Shown here in pieces: positions 51,837 to 59,748 of a stretch of 60,116 nucleotides of DNA (position 1 is the first letter of the stretch; every line of letters begins with the position of its first letter). A program made the position numbers and the translations under genes. This DNA is from an uncultured Erythrobacteraceae bacterium (GTDB lineage Bacteria; Pseudomonadota; Alphaproteobacteria; Sphingomonadales; Sphingomonadaceae), in contig CAMLQG010000009.1 in NCBI GenBank assembly GCA_946482075.1, positions 1-60,116 of the forward strand. The letters are read 5' to 3'. The notes under the pieces were generated by a model, which worked only from the letters and a program-made list of their open reading frames with translations, ran no database searches and was not told where the DNA came from.

Positions 51837-52478
51837 CTACGCCCCGGCTTCTTCCACCGCCAGCGGATTGCGCACCGGCTCGCCCACGCGCGTCAGACTA
51901 TTGCGGTCGCGGTGGAGGAATGGCTCATCCCTCCCCTTCACGACCAGCGTGGTGTCGGAGACATAGCTCCACGATCCGTCCTCATGGAATTCCACTTCGA
52001 GGCGGTAAGCGTCGGTGCGGAAAGCGAGTTCGAGGAAGGTGGTCGAGCAGATGCCGTATTCGGTCTGCCCGCGCGTCGCTTCCACCACCAGCTTCGTCGC
52101 GTCGGGCGCGGCATGGCCCGCAGCGATCGCCACCTGCCCCCGCGGGATCGACACTGTCTGCAGGATCAGGCCCGTTGCTGGCTCGTACAGCCAGTACCCC
52201 ACCTGGTCATGGAACGTGATCGCCTCTTCCCGCGTGTTGACGTGCTGGTGATAGCGCAGCCCGTAGAACAGCTGAGGCCCGTTGAACTGCGGATCGATCG
52301 GCTGCATCTCGATCCGTTCGTAATATTTGCGCGTTTCCGGCCCATCGGCCTTGGGATTGATATCCACCCCGCGCTGGCCTTCCCAGATGCCCGCCAGCCG
52401 GCGCAGCGGGCCGAGATTGGCCAGCGTCTCGGGATCGGCGTCTTCCGGTTCGGTGAAGATGTCGTCCGGAATGTCCAT
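51837..52478 (-). CDS. Nitrobindin/FABP-like heme-binding beta-barrel family protein
   Basis: 213 residues. The start of the barrel, LGPLRRLAGIWEGQRGVDINPKADGPETRKYYERIEMQPID, and later GYWLYEPATGLILQTVSIPRGQVAIAAGHA, follow the THAP4/nitrobindin-like pattern (G-x-W-x-G near the N-terminus). The family binds heme or small lipids; heme ligation here cannot be confirmed from sequence because no C-terminal axial His is obvious apart from those in the FLHRDRN segment. It starts 105 bases from the GlsB-like gene, same strand. Confidence 0.72.
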   Translation of the reverse strand: MDIPDDIFTEPEDADPETLANLGPLRRLAGIWEGQRGVDINPKADGPETRKYYERIEMQPIDPQFNGPQLFYGLRYHQHVNTREEAITFHDQVGYWLYEPATGLILQTVSIPRGQVAIAAGHAAPDATKLVVEATRGQTEYGICSTTFLELAFRTDAYRLEVEFHEDGSWSYVSDTTLVVKGRDEPFLHRDRNSLTRVGEPVRNPLAVEEAGA

Positions 52479-52488
52479 TCGATTCCCC

Positions 52489-52731
52489 TTACAGTACCCA
52501 GCGCCCGATCAGGATCAGCACCATCGCCCCGATGATCGAGGCGAGGCAGCCGGCCCGGTTGAACCCGCCGCCGGGATGCCCACGCATGGTGACAAGGCCG
52601 GCCAGCAGCGAGCCGGCGATACCCAGAAGGATCGTCGTGATCCAGTCCAGCGGAACCTCGCCCGGATAGAACCAGCGCGCCAGCACGCCGATGATGAAGC
52701 CCGACAGGATCGCGCCGATGATGTTGAACAT
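52489..52731 (-). CDS. GlsB/YeaQ/YmgE family stress-associated membrane protein
   Basis: 80 residues, three hydrophobic segments (IIGAILSGFIIGVLARWFYPG, WITTILLGIAGSLLAGLV, LASIIGAMVLILIGRWVL) and the glycine-rich pattern typical of this small inner-membrane family. The ATG has AAGGG upstream. Relatives are induced by acid or general stress; the biochemical role is unknown. Confidence 0.93.
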   Translation of the reverse strand: MFNIIGAILSGFIIGVLARWFYPGEVPLDWITTILLGIAGSLLAGLVTMRGHPGGGFNRAGCLASIIGAMVLILIGRWVL

Positions 52732-52946
52732 GGAAATCCCTTATCTTGTGTCGCGGCCAATGTCGCTGATTGTCACGACAGAGTCTTTTTCCCCAGCCGG
52801 CGCCTGCAATGCAAAAAAATTATTTCGACTCTTGCGCGTCCCGCGAGTGGAGCTTTGACCACGCGTCGCGGACTCGCCCCAGCCCTCCCGGACTTGTGGA
52901 TCACAGTTTTGTGACCATTTAAGTCTTGCGCGCGATTCAGCTTCGG

Positions 52947-52995
52947 GCACTATGGATAGTGGTTCGTTACCGAGGGGGGACCACTAGACCTAGTT
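52947..52995. promoter_or_regulatory. Candidate pair of NrdR boxes upstream of nrdA
   Basis: Box 1 CACTATGGATAGTG (52948-52961) is a perfect inverted repeat close to the NrdR consensus CWATATAtwG with CAC/GTG ends. Box 2 contains ACTAGACCTAGT (52983-52994), also a perfect inverted repeat. Their centres are 34 bases apart, near the three helical turns usual for tandem NrdR boxes. NrdR represses ribonucleotide reductase genes when dNTPs are abundant. Confidence 0.65.
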
Positions 52996-53109
52996 TCCGT
53001 TTGCCGCTCATCAGAGTGGGAGCAAAGCGCGGATTCGGCCTTCCTGACTCCTTCGCGCAAGCCAAGCTTGGGGACATTCCGGGGATAAGTTTTTCCCTTT
53101 GTTCCCCTC

Positions 53110-53143
53110 CGAATTGATAGGCTTGGGGAAGCCTGCCGATTCG
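53110..53143 (+). promoter_or_regulatory. Two-tier hairpin in the nrdA leader
   Basis: Inner stem AGGCTT/AAGCCT closed by GGGG, outer stem CGAAT/ATTCG, separated by a 4x4 internal loop, about 68 bases upstream of the first nrdA ATG. It could be a structured 5' leader element; no known riboswitch class is recognised. Confidence 0.4.
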
Positions 53144-53210
53144 AACGTAACCGGAATGACGGGAAGAGGACGCCGTTGTTCCATACCGGATCTGGAGTTG
53201 GGGGTAAGTG

Positions 53211-55256
53211 ATGGATTTCAGGACTGGGAATGGTGAGGATTTGAGCCTCGATCTGCCGCTGGGCGGCCCCGTCGAACAGGATGGCGGCACGAGCGGAGAG
53301 GCCGGAACCACCAAAGGAGGCCCGGCTGTGGCAATGTCTGACAAGGATCAGGGCAGCGACGGACTGGTGGCCGAGAAGGCCGCCGAAGCGCTTGCCAATG
53401 CGGCGCAGGCGATGGCGGTTCAGGCCGCGACGCCGGTCGATTCCAAGACGGTGCAGGCGCGCCGCTTCGCCGTGCAGACCGATCCGTCGCGCGATGCGCT
53501 GCTGACGGAATTCGGCAAGGAAACGCTGACCGACCGTTACCTGCTGCCGAACGAAAGCTTCCAGGACCTCTTCGCCCGCGTGGCCGACGCCTATGCGGAC
53601 GACCGGGACCATGCCCAGCGGCTGTACGATTACATCTCCAAGCTGTGGTTCATGCCCGCCACGCCCGTTCTCTCGAACGGGGGCACCGGGCGGGGCCTGC
53701 CGATCTCCTGCTATCTCAACTCGGTCGACGACAGTCTCGAAGGCATCGTCGGCACATGGAACGAGAATGTCTGGCTCGCCTCGCGCGGCGGCGGCATCGG
53801 CACCTATTGGGGCCAGGTGCGCGGCATCGGCGAGCCCGTCGGCCTCAACGGCAAGACCAGCGGGATCATCCCCTTCGTCCGCGTGATGGACAGCCTGACG
53901 CTGGCGATCAGCCAGGGTTCGCTGCGCCGTGGCTCGGCCGCCTGCTATCTCGACGTCTCCCACCCGGAGATCGAGGAGTTCCTCGAGATCCGCAAACCTT
54001 CGGGCGACTTCAACCGCAAGGCGCTGAACCTGCACCACGGCGTGCTCTTGACCGACGAGTTCATGGAAGCGGTGCGCGACGGCGCCGAATTCGCGCTCAA
54101 GAGCCCGCGCGACGGCTCGGTACGCTCCAAGGTCGATGCGCGTTCACTGTTCCAGAAGCTGGTGGAAACCCGCCTCGCCACGGGCGAACCCTATATCGTG
54201 TTCTCCGACACGGTGAACCGCATGATGCCCAAGCATCACCGTGATCTGGGCCTCAAGGTCTCCACGTCCAATCTCTGCTCGGAAATCACGCTGCCCACTG
54301 GCCGCGACCATCTGGGCAACGACCGCACCGCCGTGTGCTGCCTCTCCTCACTGAACCTGGAGAACTGGGACCAGTGGCAGGGCGACAAGCGCTTCATCGA
54401 AGACGTGATGCGCTTCCTCGACAACGTGCTGCAGGATTATATCGACCGCGCACCGGACGAGATGGCGCGCGCGCGCTATTCCGCCAGCCGCGAACGCTCG
54501 GTCGGCCTCGGCGTCATGGGTCTCCACTCCTTCCTCCAGATGAAGGGCATCGCGCTCGAAAGCGCGATGGCGAAGGCGTGGAACCTCAAGATGTTCAAGC
54601 ATATCCACGCCAAGGTGGACGAAGCCTCGATGCTGCTAGCGCAGGAACGCGGCCCCTGCCCCGACGCGGCGGACCAGGGTGTGATGGAGCGCTTCAGCTG
54701 CAAGATGGCGATCGCGCCCACCGCGTCGATCAGCATCATCTGTGGCGGCACCAGCGCCTGCATCGAACCGATCCCGGCGAACATCTACACCCACAAGACG
54801 CTGTCCGGCAGCTTCGTGGTGAAAAACCCCTATCTGGAAAAGCTCCTGGCATCGAAGAGCAAGGACTCGACCAATGTCTGGAACTCGATCCTGGAGAAGG
54901 GTGGCTCGGTCCAGCATCTCGACTTCCTCTCGCCGGAGGAGAAGGCCGTCTACAAGACGAGCTTCGAGATCGACCAGCGCTGGCTGCTCGAATTCGCGGC
55001 CGATCGCACGCCGTTCATCGACCAGGCGCAGAGCCTGAACCTGTTCATCCCGGCCGATGTCGACAAGTGGGACCTGATGATGCTCCACTTCCAGGCATGG
55101 GAAAAGGGCGTGAAGTCGCTTTACTACCTCCGCTCGAAAAGCGTGCAGCGCGCGGGCTTCGCGGGCGGCGTGGAAGCGGACAACACGCCCGAAGCCGCGA
55201 AATTCGAGCTTGGCGGCGAGCCGACCGATTACGAAGAATGCCTGGCCTGCCAGTAA
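53211..55256 (+). CDS. nrdA: Ribonucleoside-diphosphate reductase, alpha subunit (class Ia, no ATP-cone)
   Basis: 681 residues from ATG 53211. GTG 53328 is a strong alternative (642 residues) because AAAGGAGG lies seven bases upstream. The first redox Cys is in LPISCYLNS, NLCSEITLPTG carries the thiyl-radical Cys, AVCCLSSLNLENW the partner Cys, and YEECLACQ is the C-terminal CxxC that re-reduces the site. The allosteric ATP-cone (about 90 residues) that normally precedes this is absent; residues 1-75 are low-complexity Gly/Ala-rich sequence. It reduces ribonucleotides to deoxyribonucleotides with NrdB. nrdB does not follow directly but 4.5 kb downstream. Confidence 0.95.
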   Translation: MDFRTGNGEDLSLDLPLGGPVEQDGGTSGEAGTTKGGPAVAMSDKDQGSDGLVAEKAAEALANAAQAMAVQAATPVDSKTVQARRFAVQTDPSRDALLTEFGKETLTDRYLLPNESFQDLFARVADAYADDRDHAQRLYDYISKLWFMPATPVLSNGGTGRGLPISCYLNSVDDSLEGIVGTWNENVWLASRGGGIGTYWGQVRGIGEPVGLNGKTSGIIPFVRVMDSLTLAISQGSLRRGSAACYLDVSHPEIEEFLEIRKPSGDFNRKALNLHHGVLLTDEFMEAVRDGAEFALKSPRDGSVRSKVDARSLFQKLVETRLATGEPYIVFSDTVNRMMPKHHRDLGLKVSTSNLCSEITLPTGRDHLGNDRTAVCCLSSLNLENWDQWQGDKRFIEDVMRFLDNVLQDYIDRAPDEMARARYSASRERSVGLGVMGLHSFLQMKGIALESAMAKAWNLKMFKHIHAKVDEASMLLAQERGPCPDAADQGVMERFSCKMAIAPTASISIICGGTSACIEPIPANIYTHKTLSGSFVVKNPYLEKLLASKSKDSTNVWNSILEKGGSVQHLDFLSPEEKAVYKTSFEIDQRWLLEFAADRTPFIDQAQSLNLFIPADVDKWDLMMLHFQAWEKGVKSLYYLRSKSVQRAGFAGGVEADNTPEAAKFELGGEPTDYEECLACQ

Positions 55257-55260
55257 CTGC

Positions 55261-56220
55261 ATGAAAGATGGGGCCGACAACCCCGCCGCCTTCGACAAGG
55301 CCGCAGCGCCGGCTCGTTCCGGCTTGCCCCGGCGCCGATTCCTTGCCCTTGGTGCAGCCGCCGCGCTCACCCCCGGCCCCGTCTTCGCAAAAGCCGGAGC
55401 CCGGCCCGCGATCCTGGCGCTGGGCGACAGCCTGACTCAGCTCGGCTATCCGGAGGAGGTGGCGCGCCATTTCGGCGTTCCCGTCGTGAATGCGGGGATC
55501 GGCGGACAGGCTTCGGATGCTATCGCGGCACGCTATGGCGCAGTCCCGATCCACGTGATCGCGGCTGCGAAGCGCCTGGTGACCGGTGCCAACACGCTCA
55601 CAGTCGTGGCGCCGGAGATCGGCAGATCGACGGACCGCGTCACACGCCGCTTCGACGCGACGATCGCAGGGGTGCGGGGGGTCTATACGCGCTCGGTCGA
55701 TCCCGTGACGGGTCACGAACGCCATGTCTTCGCCGTCCGCAAGCCCTTGAGGCGCGCGATCCCGGTGCCGGACGGAACCCACATGATTCTGCACCCGGAT
55801 TTTCCGCCAAAGGCGCTGCTGGTCGTCTGCGCGGGGCGCAACGACGTTGACAACGGCCTGGCCGGAACACGCCGAAATATCGCGGCGATCATGGACAAGG
55901 CCCGTGACGAAGGCCGGCACGTGGTGCTGCTCGGCGTGATCAACTCCGCACGTCCCGAGGAGGTGCGCGGCACGCCGCGATATGACCGGATCGTCGCGCT
56001 GAATGCCGATCTGGCGCGATCCTATCCGGATAATTTCCTGGACATAAGAAAAGCCTATAATGGAGGAGGGAAGCCCGCATCCGAGCAAGACCGGCAGAAT
56101 CGCGACATGGATGTGCCGCCCGGCTCGCTGAGAGTCGATCGGCTGCACTACAATGCCGCGGGACGGTCTGTCTGGGCGCTCGCCGTCATCGATTTCATCA
56201 AGGGGAAACAATGGCTTTAG
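55261..56220 (+). CDS. SGNH/GDSL hydrolase with Tat signal
   Basis: 319 residues. The twin-arginine signal PRRRFLALGAAAALTPGPVFA sends it to the periplasm. Block I is ALGDSLTQ (nucleophile Ser), block II NAGIGGQASD, block III CAGRNDVDNG (GxND), block V DRLHYN (Asp, His), so the catalytic set is complete. It starts four bases after the nrdA stop and overlaps the next gene by ten bases. It probably deacetylates or esterolyses a cell-envelope glycan or an O-acyl ester, in concert with the acyltransferase that follows; the substrate is inferred only. Confidence 0.88.
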   Translation: MKDGADNPAAFDKAAAPARSGLPRRRFLALGAAAALTPGPVFAKAGARPAILALGDSLTQLGYPEEVARHFGVPVVNAGIGGQASDAIAARYGAVPIHVIAAAKRLVTGANTLTVVAPEIGRSTDRVTRRFDATIAGVRGVYTRSVDPVTGHERHVFAVRKPLRRAIPVPDGTHMILHPDFPPKALLVVCAGRNDVDNGLAGTRRNIAAIMDKARDEGRHVVLLGVINSARPEEVRGTPRYDRIVALNADLARSYPDNFLDIRKAYNGGGKPASEQDRQNRDMDVPPGSLRVDRLHYNAAGRSVWALAVIDFIKGKQWL

Positions 56221-58190
56221 TGCAAGGGTCGGACGCGGCGTCTCCCGGACCGGCGGCAGGCGGCTTTCGCGGCGACATCAACGGCCTGCGCACAGTCGCG
56301 GTCATGTCCGTGCTGGCCTTCCACTTCGCACCCGGGTTCGCGCCTGGCGGGTTTGTCGGCGTGGACGTATTCTTCGTGATCTCGGGCTATCTGATGACCG
56401 GGATCATCGTGGGGCGGCTGACCAGGGGCACCTTCTCCCTCTGGGACTTCTACCTCGCGCGGGCGCAGCGCATCATCCCGGCGCTGGCCGCGGTGGTCGC
56501 CGCAGTGCTGATCGGCGGTGCGATCTTCCTCCTGCCATCCGAATTCCTGGTGGTCGGCAAGCATGCGGCAGGCAGCGTCACTTTCGCGTCCAACATCCTC
56601 TACTGGATGGAATCCGGTTATTTCGATGCCGGCGCGGAAAACAAATGGCTGCTCCACACCTGGTCGCTGTCGGTCGAATGGCAGTTTTACCTGATCTACC
56701 CACTGGTGATGATGGCCGTGGCGAAAGTGGTGCCACACCGCTGGTTCCCGCCGCTGGTCGCTCTCGCGGCACTCGCCTCCTTCGCGCTCATGCTCCATCT
56801 CAGCGTCACTTCGCCGCGCAGCGGCTTCTTTCTGCTGCCCCCGCGGATCTGGGAAATGCTGGCGGGCGGGCTGATCTATCTCCTGCCGCCGCTCGCCGGG
56901 ATTCGCGCACGCATGGCGCAGATAGCGGGCCTGGCCCTCGTGTTCCTCTCGGTCGCGACCGCCCAGGCCCAGGCCTGGCCCGATGCGACGACGCTGCTCC
57001 CGGTGATCGGCACGGCGCTGGTCATCCTGGCAAGCCTGCGCCATTCCCGGATCACCGGCAATGCGGTGGTGAGCTGGATCGGCCTGCGCTCCTATTCGAT
57101 CTATCTGTGGCACTGGCCCCTGGCGGTTATGCTGGCGCGTTCGGACCATGTCGGCGATCCGGCCTATATCCTCGCGGGCATCGCCGCCTCGCTGGTGCTG
57201 GGGCATTTTTCGTGGCGCTTCCTCGAACGCGTGCTGCAGGCGGACAAGGGCAAACCCCATATCCATCTCTCGCCGCACGTGGTGAAACTCAAGGCGCATG
57301 CGATTCCGGCGGTCCTGGTGGGTGTGGCCGCGGTAGCCGGCGCCGCGGTGTGGGCGCTGCGCGGCCTGCCGCAACGCTTCCCGGCCGAAATCGCCCGGAT
57401 CGCCCAGGATGCGGCGCCCAACCCCTATGGTCCGGGATGCTTCTCAGTCGTGAAGGGCGTGCCCGAACCCTGCATCGTCGGACCCCACAAGGACCGCGCG
57501 CTGGTGACGCTGCTGGGCGACAGCCATGCCGATGCCGAAGTCAGCGCGCTCGTCGCCGTTCTGCCAAGCGATGCGCGGGGCGGCGTGGCATTCAACGCCT
57601 ATGCCTCCTGCGCGCCGCTGCTGGGCGCGCGCTCGAGCGATCCGGAAAACAAATGCGAGGCGTTCAACGCGCGCTTCCTGGCAGCGCAGACCAGGTCGCG
57701 CACCACGCCGCTGATCCTCGTCGCCTATTGGAACGGCTATTTCGAAAGACCCAGCATCCTGTTCCCCGGCGATACGAAGCCCAGCGCCGATGCTTTCGCC
57801 GCCCAGTTCGTCGCCACAGCCTGCGCGCTTACCAAGGCGGGGCCAACCTATGCGGTGATGCCGACGCCGCAATTCCCGGTGCGGGTGGCGGAGGATCTGC
57901 AGCAGCGCGTGATCCGCGGCGGCAAGGTCGAGGACCGGTCAGTCCCGCTGGCCGGGCATCTGCGCCGCAGCGCCCGCGCCATCGCGATGCTCAAGACGGC
58001 GGAACGGAAATGCAGCCTAAGACTGCTCGATCCGCTTCCCTATCTTTGCGAAGGAGGCAAGTGCCCGGCATCGATCGACCGGCGCCCGCTCTATTACGAC
58101 AAGCACCATCTGTCGGAATACGGCAACAAGCGACTGGCGCCCCTGTTCCGCCCGGTCATCGAACAGGCGATCGGCGCGGCGAAACCCTAG
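56211..58190 (+). CDS. OafA/YrhL-type O-acyltransferase with C-terminal SGNH domain
   Basis: 659 residues. The N-terminal acyltransferase-3 domain has about ten membrane helices and starts GDINGLRTVAVMSVLAFHFAP; it contains GGFVGVDVFFVISGYLMTGII, the R-rich FYLARAQRIIPAL motif and HTWSLSVEWQFYLIYPL, all diagnostic. The last third is a periplasmic SGNH domain with TLLGDSHADAE and DKHHLSEYGNKRLAP (Asp, His). Such fusions transfer acetyl groups to O-antigen, peptidoglycan or exopolysaccharide. It overlaps the SGNH hydrolase gene by ten bases, so the two are translationally coupled. Confidence 0.93.
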   Translation: MALVQGSDAASPGPAAGGFRGDINGLRTVAVMSVLAFHFAPGFAPGGFVGVDVFFVISGYLMTGIIVGRLTRGTFSLWDFYLARAQRIIPALAAVVAAVLIGGAIFLLPSEFLVVGKHAAGSVTFASNILYWMESGYFDAGAENKWLLHTWSLSVEWQFYLIYPLVMMAVAKVVPHRWFPPLVALAALASFALMLHLSVTSPRSGFFLLPPRIWEMLAGGLIYLLPPLAGIRARMAQIAGLALVFLSVATAQAQAWPDATTLLPVIGTALVILASLRHSRITGNAVVSWIGLRSYSIYLWHWPLAVMLARSDHVGDPAYILAGIAASLVLGHFSWRFLERVLQADKGKPHIHLSPHVVKLKAHAIPAVLVGVAAVAGAAVWALRGLPQRFPAEIARIAQDAAPNPYGPGCFSVVKGVPEPCIVGPHKDRALVTLLGDSHADAEVSALVAVLPSDARGGVAFNAYASCAPLLGARSSDPENKCEAFNARFLAAQTRSRTTPLILVAYWNGYFERPSILFPGDTKPSADAFAAQFVATACALTKAGPTYAVMPTPQFPVRVAEDLQQRVIRGGKVEDRSVPLAGHLRRSARAIAMLKTAERKCSLRLLDPLPYLCEGGKCPASIDRRPLYYDKHHLSEYGNKRLAPLFRPVIEQAIGAAKP

Positions 58191-58200
58191 GGCGGAAAGA

Positions 58201-58350
58201 TCAGTTGCGTGCCACAGCCTGGCTGCGCCGGTCATGCGGCTGGTTCAGGCGATACTGGTTGTAGTTCAGCCACGCACTACCGGGCGCAAGTTCGTCCTCC
58301 CTGTCGGAGCGGGCCTTGCCGGGCTGGGCGATGGGCTCTGGCTGGCCCAT
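58201..58350 (-). CDS. Possible small protein, unknown
   Basis: 49 residues from the ATG at 58350 (AAAGGA seven bases upstream). It is very polar with a PGSAWLNYNQYRLNQPHDRR centre and no membrane segment. The good ribosome-binding site and a free intergenic location support it, but the length makes chance possible. It is convergent with the acyltransferase gene. Confidence 0.45.
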   Translation of the reverse strand: MGQPEPIAQPGKARSDREDELAPGSAWLNYNQYRLNQPHDRRSQAVARN

Positions 58351-58466
58351 GGGTAATCCTTTCCTGTTCCCGTGTTCCACCAAGCGGAATCACCGGGGAA
58401 CCCTAAGCTCGCAGTGGTTTGCCTCCGATGAACGCGATTGTTGTGCGAGGTTCAGGAAAGCCGGCC

Positions 58467-59195
58467 TCAGGCAAGCGACAGCAGCGCTTCAGCGCATTCG
58501 CGCGGAGCGGAGTAGAAGGGGGAGTGATCGGTCCGCAAGGTGATCACCGGATCACAGGGCAGGTCCTCCTGCAAGGCCCGCTGCAACGAGAGCGGCATCG
58601 CATTGTCGAATTCCGTCTCGATGAAAGCGCGCGGAACGCGGCCGAACCGCTCCGCCGTGATGTGGACCGGCGCGGCCATGATCGCGAGCGGTTCGGGGCA
58701 GAGCCGGCGCGCGCCCGCTTCCGCATCGGCCGGGGTGCACAGATTGTAGAAGCCATCCTTCGCGGCGACGAGATCGGTCATGACAAGCACGCCGCGCGCT
58801 TCGTCCACCTGCACGCCCGCCGCCAGCCTCGCCGCGCCGCTATCGGGGAAATCGGTCACCATGTCGCCCATGCCCTTGCCGTCGGGCTGGAGCACAGCGG
58901 CGAGATAGACCAGCCGCGCGATGCGGCCCGGCAGCCGCTCTCCCAGTTCCGAGAGCGTGACCCCGGCCCGGCTGTGGCCCACCACGATCGGCGGTTCCGG
59001 CGCGGCGAGCACCAGTTCGGCCATCGCATCGGTCCATTGGCGCATGATATCGACAGCGAAAGGCGTGGCGTCCGCACCCATGCCGGGCAGGTCCGGCGCG
59101 TCAACCGTGTGGCCTTCCGCTTCCAGCAGGGGCACGATGCGTTCCCAGCACCAGCCGCCATGCATGCCGCCATGAATCAGGATGAAATGCGCCAT
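58467..59195 (-). CDS. Alpha/beta hydrolase
   Basis: 242 residues, ATG with AGGGAGAG upstream. Oxyanion strand FILIHGGMHGGWCWERIVPLLEAEGH, nucleophile elbow VGHSRAG (Ser), and a C-terminal His in TDHSPFYSAP. The pattern resembles plant-type methylesterase/hydroxynitrile-lyase-like esterases (HGGxHGGWCW). It probably hydrolyses an ester; the substrate is unknown. No signal peptide. It is transcribed opposite to nrdA and nrdB. Confidence 0.9.
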   Translation of the reverse strand: MAHFILIHGGMHGGWCWERIVPLLEAEGHTVDAPDLPGMGADATPFAVDIMRQWTDAMAELVLAAPEPPIVVGHSRAGVTLSELGERLPGRIARLVYLAAVLQPDGKGMGDMVTDFPDSGAARLAAGVQVDEARGVLVMTDLVAAKDGFYNLCTPADAEAGARRLCPEPLAIMAAPVHITAERFGRVPRAFIETEFDNAMPLSLQRALQEDLPCDPVITLRTDHSPFYSAPRECAEALLSLA

Positions 59196-59236
59196 TCGAA
59201 CTCTCCCTGCGGCCCACGCCGGACCGAAGGGAGATG

Positions 59237-59368
59237 CCCCGTTCGTCCTGAGCCTGTCGCAGGACCGTCCTCCTCTTTGGCGGCAGAAGAAAGGAAAAAC
59301 TGTTCCCTTCGGCCGGCTGGCAAGCCAGCCGCTCAGGACAGGCTTTCGACAAGCTCAGACAAAACGGT
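59237..59368. repeat. Degenerate palindromic element, family A
   Basis: CGTTCGTCCTGAGCCTGTCG on the left and TTTCGACAAGCTCAGACAAA on the right flank an internal hairpin GGCTGG-CAAG-CCAGCC. The arms carry several mismatches compared with the copies at 20187 and 50112. It lies between two tandem minus-strand genes. Confidence 0.65.
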
Positions 59369-59374
59369 CGGAAG

Positions 59375-59536
59375 TTACTTCTTCGCGCCCTTCTTCTTGG
59401 CCGCCAGATCCTCGTCGGTCGGCAGAGTGGTGCCGAGATCGCCCTCGCCGCCAGCGGGCGAATTCGCGCTGCCCAGTGCGTGATAGTGTTCGCCTTCGCC
59501 GTGGCGGAACCCGTCCTTCTTTTTCCTGTCGGTCAT
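59375..59536 (-). CDS. Small unknown protein (53 residues)
   Basis: ATG at 59536 with GGAGAG six bases upstream; longer frames have no ribosome-binding site. The protein is charged and glycine-rich (RKKKDGFRHGEGEHYHALGSANSPAGGEGDL) with a lysine tail (AAKKKGAKK). It is probably soluble and disordered. Divergent from nrdB with 212 bases between starts. Confidence 0.6.
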   Translation of the reverse strand: MTDRKKKDGFRHGEGEHYHALGSANSPAGGEGDLGTTLPTDEDLAAKKKGAKK

Positions 59537-59748
59537 CGCACTCTCCATCGAGGGCGGCGCAGGGTGGAAAATCGCGCCCCTCCTGCCCATATCAACGCAT
59601 GAAATGGCGCCGGGGTCCGACGCGCGCGCAGACGGCGGAAGGCGATGTTTTCCGCATGGTTTTCCAGCGCGTTTTTTCATGCGGCGGATTCCAAACGGGC
59701 GATTTTCGGATATAGTCGCCCGCTGAATTTCCATTCCGGAGACACAAG

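Larger units (their letters stand above)
52732..53210. other. Long upstream region of nrdA
   Basis: 479 bases between divergent starts. It contains two NrdR-like palindromes (52947-52995) and a leader hairpin (53110-53143). The part nearest the GlsB-like gene is AT-richer (AAAAAAATTATTT near 52812-52824). No convincing gene is present. Confidence 0.7.

Noticed and set aside
20187..59368. CRISPR array or direct-repeat cassette from the recurring palindromes
   Set aside because: The copies are single or paired inverted elements scattered kilobases apart, with no regular spacers and no cas genes.
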